Below, piece by piece: positions 57,613-64,000 of a DNA stretch of 64,000 bases. The stretch spans positions 52,187,265-52,251,264 of the forward strand of contig NC_079516.1 in assembly GCF_000801105.2 (NCBI RefSeq). The letters are read 5' to 3'. Source of the DNA: Raphanus sativus. Its lineage: Eukaryota; Streptophyta; Magnoliopsida; Brassicales; Brassicaceae. The translations under genes were made by a program, and so were the position numbers. The notes beneath the pieces were generated by a model. It saw only the letters and a list, made by a program, of their open reading frames with translations, made no database searches and was not told where the DNA came from. Position 1 is the stretch's first letter. Every line of letters starts with the position of its first letter.

Positions 57613-58197
57613 CACGAAAGGTTTTGATCCCCCCAAATGATTCAGAGACGAAACTTGCGGGAAGCAAAGGTGAAGAAGAGGAAGAAGTGTCCAGAGAAAA
57701 CGCACTATTCAGAGAGTTGATTTCAATTTGACTAGAACAAGACTCGATTTTTGGAGTTTGTTGAGAAAATTCTGATTCGGTTCCTTCGTCGGGAACTTCC
57801 TTTGGCGACAAATCCGAGCTCAGCTAGGAGTGATTCAGCTTCGATCACAGATTTGCCGTAAGCCTTTTTTTTTTGTTTAATTTAACTTTTCATAATAAGA
57901 ACAGAGAAGGAGAGTGAGGAGACGGAAAATAGATAATAATCATCAAAATATATCTAAACACAGTCGTTTTGATCGCTGATCTGTGTGTAAGGTTTAAAAC
58001 GAGCCCATAAGTAGGTTTATGAGAAAGATCATAATAAGAGCATTTATTAGTACAATAATAGTGTGAAGTGAAGGCCCAATCATTTGCATGGGTCATTACC
58101 GCAGACAAAAAGAAATCGATCTTGACAAGAGCATCAATCAACCAACCCTGTGAACGAGCCCCTGGATTCGATATAATCCTCCCACAAAAAAGTACTA
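57613..58197. promoter_or_regulatory. Upstream region of the EMSY-like gene
   Basis: The first 250 bp is likely 5' UTR, with an intron possible. The rest up to the Helitron is AT-rich and holds no gene that I recognise. Confidence 0.4.
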
Positions 58198-59562
58198 TCT
58201 ATATTATTAAAATAGAAGTACACTTTGAAAATGCCCCTAAGTTTTTGAAGTTATTTACATTAGCATGCCACTGAAGTAATAATTAATTTTCCTTAATTAT
58301 AGTTGTTTTTTCTGATTTATAAATACATTTTCTTTAATTATAATTGTCTTTATTGAACTTGTATTTAACTATGCTTGTCTTTTTCCTATTTAAATAATTT
58401 ATTTATGCATTTAATGTATTTATTAATTTAAAATAATAGGTTTTCTTAATCACATGTTTACGAAAATAAATTTTCCAATATACTTCTTTTTAACATATTA
58501 AATATTTTTTTAATATTTATTAGTATAAATAATAAAATAAAATATCACACATTATAATCAATTTATATAACATATAAATAATATATAAAATAATTTATTC
58601 ATATATTATTAGTATAGTGGGTTCATAACATGAGTCTAATTAGTTATAGATATCTATATTATTAAAATAGAAGTACATTTTGAAAATGCCCCTAAGTTTT
58701 TGAAGTTATTTACATTAGAATGCCACTGAAGTAATAAATTAATTTTCCTTAATTATAGTTGTTTTTCTGATTTATAAATGCACTTTCTTTAATTATAATT
58801 GTCTTTATTGAACTTGTATTTAACTATGCTTGTCTTTTTCCTATTTAAATAATTTATTTATGCATTTAATGTATTTGTTAATTTAAAATAATAGGTTTTC
58901 TTAATCACATGTTTACGAAAATAAATTTTCCAATATACTTCTTTTTAACATATTAAATATTTTTTTAATATTTATTAGTATAAATAATAAAATAAAATAT
59001 CACACATTATAATCAATTTATATAACATATAAATAATATATAAAATAATTTATTCATATATTATTAGTATAGTGGGTTCATAACATGAGTCTAATTAGTT
59101 ATAGATATCTATATTATTAAAATAGAAGTACATTTTGAAAATGCCCCTAAGTTTTTGAAGTTATTTACATTAGAATGCCAGTGAAGTAATAAATTAATTT
59201 TCCTTAATTATAGTTGTTTTTCTGATTTATAAATGCACTTTCTTTAATTATAATTGTCTTTATTGAACTTGTATTTAACTATGCTTGTCTTTTTCCTATT
59301 TAAATAATTTATTTATGCATTTAATGTATTTATTAATTTAAAATAATAGGTTTTTTTAATCACATGTTTACGAAAATAAATTTTCCAATATACTTCTTTT
59401 TAACATATTAAATATTTTTTTAATATTTATTAGTATAAATAATAAAATAAAATATCACACATTATAATCAATTTATATAACATATAAATAATATATAAAA
59501 TAATTTATTCATATATTATTAGTATAGTGGGTTCATAACATGAGTCTAATTAGTTATAGATA
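58198..59562 (+). repeat. Three tandem 455-bp copies of a Helitron 5' region
   Basis: Copies start with TCTATATTATTAAAATAGAA at 58198, 58653 and 59108, exactly 455 bp apart, and each runs to ...CATGAGTCTAATTAGTTATAGATA. The copies differ by only a few bases (for example CACTTTG versus CATTTTG, GCATGCC versus GAATGCC). Confidence 0.95.
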
Positions 59563-59995
59563 TTGGTTTATAATATATATTATACCATTAGTACAAATAA
59601 AAATTTTAAAATGAAAGCAAATATTTATACGGTCACGGAATAAGCTCTAGAAATAAACAACAACATCGCTAAATTATTTTTCTTTAACAAAATTATTTTG
59701 ATATAAATTATAGTTCCAAAATATGTTTATATATTTTATGTATTTATAAATTTATTTTATTTGAGATGCTAAGATTTTGGAATTGGAATATGATCCACCT
59801 CTATATTATTTTAATTAAAAAATTATATTTTATATCATAATATTTTATTAAGCTTTTAATTTTAATTTTTATTAGAACTGCAAAAATTAATTTTCAAACT
59901 GAATTTATGTATAAATATTAAAACTTCATCATTTAATATAAAAAAACTAAAAACAGAAAATAAATACCCGTCCAGGCGGGCGGGTCAAGGTCTAG
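58198..59995 (+). mobile_element. Helitron (1798 bp) with a triplicated 5' portion
   Basis: Starts TCTATATTATTAAAATAG after host A and ends ACCCGTCCAGGCGGGCGGGT, then CAAGGTCTAG before host T. Its first 455 bp occur three times in tandem (see repeat at 58198-59562). The remaining 430 bp form the single 3' part with the terminal GC-rich hairpin. No coding sequence. Confidence 0.88.
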
Positions 59996-60937
59996 TTATT
60001 TTTAAAGTATTGTCTTCGTTAGAAAAGTATTCTGAATTCGATATAATCATCCTAATAACTATTAACCAATAAGATTTAATCAGTTTAAATATTTTTAAAA
60101 AGTATAAAATCTAGAAAATCTATGTTTGTAAAACAAAAAACTTATAAAAATTACTTTTAAAAATAAATGGAGTATAATTTCAACACAGAGACAGAGACCT
60201 CTCAATTACCAACAAAAACTTAGTCGATTCTGTTGGACACTGGTACATGCACCACCGATGCAATCTGAAAAAAAAGTCATTGACGGCCTGGCTTGCCTGG
60301 ATCTTCGATTCTCCATTTCCTATGTTGTTAAATCCAAAATTCGGTGACATTTGCTTTTAAGGGTTAGCGATTAGAGAAACTCTCCTCCACATTCAACACA
60401 TTGACATCACCAAAATCTGGCTTTGTTCAGATTCTATATCGCTCGTCAGAGCTATAAATTTGATTACCAAACCGATGAATTTTTACGGAATTTTATTGGA
60501 TATCAAATCGTTATCAACTTCCTTTGATTTCTATTTTTTTCATATATAGACAAAAGAATGGACTTGCATACAATTTAGATTAGGCATGTCTCTTTGATGT
60601 TGTAGCAATTTGGATATGCGCTTAGAAAAATTGAAGATTCAGAAATGTTTAACCGGAAGAAATGCAAAATACTCATAGTAACTTTTGGCAAGTTTTCGGT
60701 ATTTTAATCATCAAACAGTTGTGATTTTACTCAGTTAAGGAAGTTTACTTTTCTGTAAATTGTACAAAACGAAGTTTAGTTTCTGGTCGATATGCGTATC
60801 TAACTATGTGTTTACGATTACCAAAGATCGACTCAAGAGAATATTATTCTTACATGTCTGGAGCAGAAGATAACTAAATAGGTTTCTTTTGTTAAGCTAA
60901 GAGAATTTATGATATTAATTTACGAAAATGAAAGAAA
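59996..60937. other. Intergenic DNA between Helitron and Copia element
   Basis: AT-rich, without a recognised gene. A short stretch near 60180-60480 is less AT-rich but has no coding motif. Confidence 0.4.
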
Positions 60938-61231
60938 TGTTGATACTGTTGCAAAAGTCAATACTTTACGTATTGTCTTCAAAGTGGATCCCATTTCTAT
61001 TAATGTTTCACAGTAAAATATGTCTCATATCTTCTCTATATATTGAACGTTTGAGTTCATTTGTAAGGTGCCCCTTTCGAACGATAGTAATAAAATTCTC
61101 TCTTTTCTTTGGTATAGTTCTTCTTCTTTATGTTTACTTTTCTTTTCCATATATTTGTAACATTTATTATTTAGGTAAAACTTTCATACGATAACACTTA
61201 TAAAGATGAAACAATATATAATATAGTTATA
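60938..61231 (+). repeat. Candidate 5' LTR of the Copia element
   Basis: TGTTGATACTG at 60938 and TATAACA at 61225-61231 would form TG...CA ends with short inverted similarity. The sequence directly after (CGTTATCAGCACGATC) sits where the primer-binding site is expected and resembles the start of the internal region of Brassicaceae Copia elements that I remember. The 3' LTR is outside the window, so the limits are provisional. Confidence 0.45.
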
Positions 61232-61856
61232 ACACGTTATCAGCACGATCACTCTACTACTAAAATTTTCTTTTCTGATTATTATGTTCGGAGTGGGGCC
61301 TCCATTTATTTATTATGTTTCTGATTACCGGAGTGCGGTCCTGCCGCCCCGTCTCTTATTGTTAATTTTGTAATGGTTGCTTATGGCACCATAATGGCCG
61401 GTATACCGCCTAAATGTTTAATTTGTTATTTTACAATATATGACTCTGTTATCATAATTTATTATTTTATAAATCTGATCACATTAATATTTTCACTTTA
61501 AACCTGTTAGATAATTTTATCACCATATATAACTAAATATATTTAGTTGTTAAAATATATATATTCACCTATATTTATATTTAAACTGATAAATTCTATA
61601 ATTGCTCGCTATTGATCTCTGTTTAGTTTTTAATTTATGCTTTTACTTCCAACGGTCGTATGTAAATTTAAAATTATAATAATAATATAAAAAAAAAAAA
61701 AATTACTTTTTAAACGGCTAGTTAACGGCTAATGAATAGTATTTTTCATCTATAAATACAACTCATTTTCACTTCATTCTCCCATCCAAAACATTTCATC
61801 TTCTCTTAAATATTTTCAAATCGCTCTCCTCTTATTTTCATTAAAAAAAAAAAAAA

Positions 61857-62030
61857 ATGATGATTCGATTGTTTTTAGTTTTATGTGCGATTTTTATTTT
61901 TTCGTCTATGTATTTTATTTTAGTTGAAGGATCCACTCATGAATATTTTGGCATTAACATCGGATTATGTTTGTTAGCATTATTTTTACTAATAATTGCA
62001 TGTACTATCAATGTAATCGGTTCCATATAA
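61857..62030 (+). CDS. Small hydrophobic ORF in the retrotransposon leader (57 aa)
   Basis: The ORF starts MMIRLFLVLCAIFIF and contains a second hydrophobic run (GLCLLALFLLIIACTINVIG) after a short polar stretch (VEGSTHEYF). This suggests a signal-anchor plus one membrane helix, or two helices. It directly follows a 15-base A-run. I do not recognise a family. It could be translated from the element's RNA or be chance. Confidence 0.35.
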   Translation: MMIRLFLVLCAIFIFSSMYFILVEGSTHEYFGINIGLCLLALFLLIIACTINVIGSI

Positions 62031-62061
62031 AATTAATGAAATTCTAATAAAATTTATTATT

Positions 62062-63066
62062 TTGTGTCTTAGAAAATCAATGGCAAACATGGAGAAAATT
62101 CAATTTCCCGCTCTAGACATCACGGGCACCAACTACATTTCATGGGTTACAAATGTCGAACTTCATCTTGAATCTCTTGGTTTATCTGAGACCATTAAAG
62201 AGGATAATACTTCAACACCTCAAGACAAAGCGAAATCGGTGATCTTCCTTAGAAGACACCTTGATGAAAGTATTATTTATGACTATGCCAATATGAGAGA
62301 TCCTAAAGAGCTATGGAAGTCTCTGAAAGATCGTTTTGATCATCAGAAAGACATAACACTTCCACTTGCTCGAGATGAATGGCAGAGTCTGAGGTTCCAA
62401 GATTTCGACAAAGTGATGAATTACAATTCTGCTGTGTTAGGAATTGTGGCTAAATTGAGATACTGTGGTGATACAATCACCGAGTCTCAAATGCTTGAAA
62501 AGACATACACCACATTCCACAAGAGCCACATCACCCTGCAACAACAATATAGGTTGCGGGGATATACCAAATTTTCGGATTTGATTGTGGCACTTCTCAT
62601 AGCAGAAAAGAACAACGAGCTTCTTATCAAGAATCACATGACTCGTCCAACTGGTTCCAAAGCGTTTCCCGAAGCAAACGCATTAGATGCGAAGAAACCA
62701 ACAAAGGAAAATAAGGCTTTTCGCGGTCGCGGACGTGGTCGTCAAAACTACCGTGGACGTGGACGAAAGTACAATCCACAGGATAGGAAGTCATTCCAGT
62801 GGGTCCGCTCTGAACAATCCCCTAAGGGAAAAGAACAACAAGGAAGTACCTCCCAGAAGCGAGAAGATGCTTGTTTCAGATGCGGTACTAAGGGACATTG
62901 GTCTCGTATATGTCGTACCCCTGCACACCTTTGTGATCTGTACAAGAAGTCCGTCAAAGGGAAAGAAAAGGAGGTAAACTTTGCGGAACATTCTGAGGGT
63001 ACAACGCACCTCGATGCGTCTGACTTTGTGAATGATTTCGAGGAGACCGCTATCACGGACGCTTAA
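62062..63066 (+). CDS. Copia-type Gag polyprotein
   Basis: Structural Gag of the retrotransposon, expected to form virus-like particles in the cytoplasm. The likely Met is at 62080 (MANMEKIQFPALDITG). The UBN2/retrotrans-gag region is clear: NYISWVTNVELHLESLGL, DPKELWKSLKDRFDH and LPLARDEWQSLRFQDF. An arginine/glycine-rich stretch (RGRGRGRQNYRGRGRK) precedes one CCHC zinc knuckle (CFRCGTKGHWSRIC). It ends at a TAA at 63064-63066, before the protease. Intact as read. Confidence 0.88.
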   Translation: MCLRKSMANMEKIQFPALDITGTNYISWVTNVELHLESLGLSETIKEDNTSTPQDKAKSVIFLRRHLDESIIYDYANMRDPKELWKSLKDRFDHQKDITLPLARDEWQSLRFQDFDKVMNYNSAVLGIVAKLRYCGDTITESQMLEKTYTTFHKSHITLQQQYRLRGYTKFSDLIVALLIAEKNNELLIKNHMTRPTGSKAFPEANALDAKKPTKENKAFRGRGRGRQNYRGRGRKYNPQDRKSFQWVRSEQSPKGKEQQGSTSQKREDACFRCGTKGHWSRICRTPAHLCDLYKKSVKGKEKEVNFAEHSEGTTHLDASDFVNDFEETAITDA

Positions 63067-63261
63067 ATGCCCATCATGTGACTCTTGAAATTCCACAATT
63101 ATACCATAAATAATTATTTCCTGTGGAAGATTAATGTATAATTATTGTGTGTTTTTCACCTACTTATGCATAATTGTTGTGTGTTTAATGTTTACCAATA
63201 ATGTGTAATATTTTATGAATAATATTATCTTATTTATGTTAATTCTTTTGTTGTCTCAGAA

Positions 63262-64000
63262 ATGGACATTGCAAATGGAACATCAACCAAGGTCAATGCT
63301 AGAGATATTTGTATACCAGATAGTGGAACAACGCACACTATTCTGAAACACAGAAAATACTTTTCTGAACTAAAACCGACAAATATCACTGTTAACACAA
63401 TATCAGGTCCTGCAGATTTGATTGAGGGGATTGGTAAAGCCCATTTCGCATTACCTAATGGGACGATATTCTCGATAAAGGATGCACTCTTTTCTCCAAA
63501 TTCTAAAAGGAATTTGTTGAGTTTTAAAGACATATATCTTCAAGGATTTGATACTCAGTCTGCAACTGAGGTTGGAAAGAAGTATATGTATATTACTCAT
63601 GAGAAATCGGGAAAACAAAAAGTATTGGAAAAACTACCAAAACTTCCTTCTGGTCTGCATCATACATCTATAAGTGCCATTGAATCACATTTTGTGATTA
63701 AAGAAAACTCTAACGATTTTACACTATGACATGATCGTCTTGGTCACCCAGGCACCACAATGATGCGAAAAATCATTGAGAACTCACATGGTCATTCACT
63801 GAAACCCCAAGAAGTATATCAGGGGAATAAAATGACATGTACGGCGTGTTCTCTTGGAAAGTTAATTACAAGACCATCGCCAACTAAAATAGATAAAGAG
63901 TTACCAAAATTCCTTGAACGAATTCAAGGCGATATTTGTGGACCTATACATCCACCTTGTGGACCATTCTATTATTTTATGGTAATGATCGACGCGTCGA
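63262..64000 (+). pseudogene. Copia protease and N-terminal integrase, with in-frame stop (runs off right edge)
   Basis: The aspartic protease active-site motif DSGTTHTILKHRKYF is at residues 19-33. It is followed by a linker with NGTIFSIKDALFSPNSKRNL and LLSFKDIYLQGFDT, typical of Copia protease. A TGA at 63727-63729 interrupts the frame just before HDRLGHPG, the start of the GAG-pre-integrase domain. After it the same frame continues with TCTACSLGK-type Cys pair (TCTACSLGKL) and the integrase start (RIQGDICGPIHPP) to the edge. It shares the frame of gag but is separated from it by about 195 bp with stops. The stop makes this copy probably unable to act alone. Confidence 0.85.

Larger units (their letters stand above)
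60938..64000 (+). mobile_element. Ty1/Copia retrotransposon, 5' part (runs off right edge)
   Basis: Order of parts: candidate LTR (60938-61231), an 830-bp leader with a small ORF, gag (62062-63066), a 195-bp spacer, then protease and the start of integrase to the window end. Protease precedes integrase, and the integrase N-terminal zinc-binding His/Cys pattern is present. Reverse transcriptase and the 3' LTR would lie to the right, so the Copia assignment rests on gag and protease-integrase order and sequence. Confidence 0.88.

Noticed and set aside
57593..57811. Possible longer N-terminus for the EMSY-like protein
   Set aside because: The frame has no ATG and is not the frame of the ENT domain; it overlaps the true start out of frame.

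Overview
The window is nuclear DNA of a Brassicaceae plant, most likely a Brassica or a close relative. The evidence is AT-rich intergenic DNA, GT-AG introns of about 70-100 bp, plant-specific gene families, and Helitron, CACTA, MULE and Copia elements of the Brassicaceae type. From memory and unverified, most host genes match an Arabidopsis chromosome 2 run (about At2g44280 to At2g44440) in order: MFSD12-like transporter, GPI-anchored lipid-transfer protein, VQ protein, C1-domain proteins, RING protein, NTAN1-like amidohydrolase, bromodomain protein and EMSY-like protein. Several expected neighbours are missing, as in a fractionated polyploid copy.

Layout. 1-7.7 kb: a large minus-strand separase-like gene whose 5' exons carry an ARID-like domain. 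It is cut in the protease domain by a CACTA-type transposon that runs off the left edge. 8.4-10.9 kb: a complete 12-exon MFS transporter (-). 11.3-11.9 kb: a short hAT-type element with an 8-bp target duplication. 13.1-14.9 kb: LTPG (-), with an insertion-like sequence in its only intron. 16.0 kb: tRNA-Ser(GCU) (-). 17.9-20.8 kb: two Helitrons. 21.3 kb: VQ protein (+). 23.8-32.0 kb: two C1 (DC1) genes in opposite orientation flank a neprosin-family gene. One C1 gene has an internal deletion and frameshift; the other is split by a 2.6-kb CACTA element with a TCA target duplication.

33.6-45.1 kb is the most striking part: an 11.5-kb element with MULE-like termini and a perfect 9-bp target duplication. 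It carries intron-containing fragments of four unrelated host genes (synaptotagmin/SMP protein, protein phosphatase inhibitor-2, SYP3-type syntaxin, HMGB protein), a nested CACTA element and about 3.7 kb of TTATAAA-rich tandem repeats. It looks like a giant multi-gene Pack-MULE.

45.8-57.6 kb is gene-dense: RING E3-like (+), NTAN1-like (+), MYB-like/bromodomain protein with a Helitron in its second intron (+), and an EMSY-like ENT/Agenet protein (-). 58.2-60.0 kb is a Helitron whose first 455 bp are present as three tandem copies. From about 60.9 kb to the right edge lies the 5' part of a Copia retrotransposon with a separate gag ORF, a protease/integrase ORF broken by a stop, and a small hydrophobic ORF in the leader.

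Functionally the host genes do not form one pathway. The theme is transposon remodelling: at least two host genes are interrupted, two hold insertion-derived intronic sequence, and one very large element has collected gene pieces. Exon limits were read by eye from splice motifs and frame.
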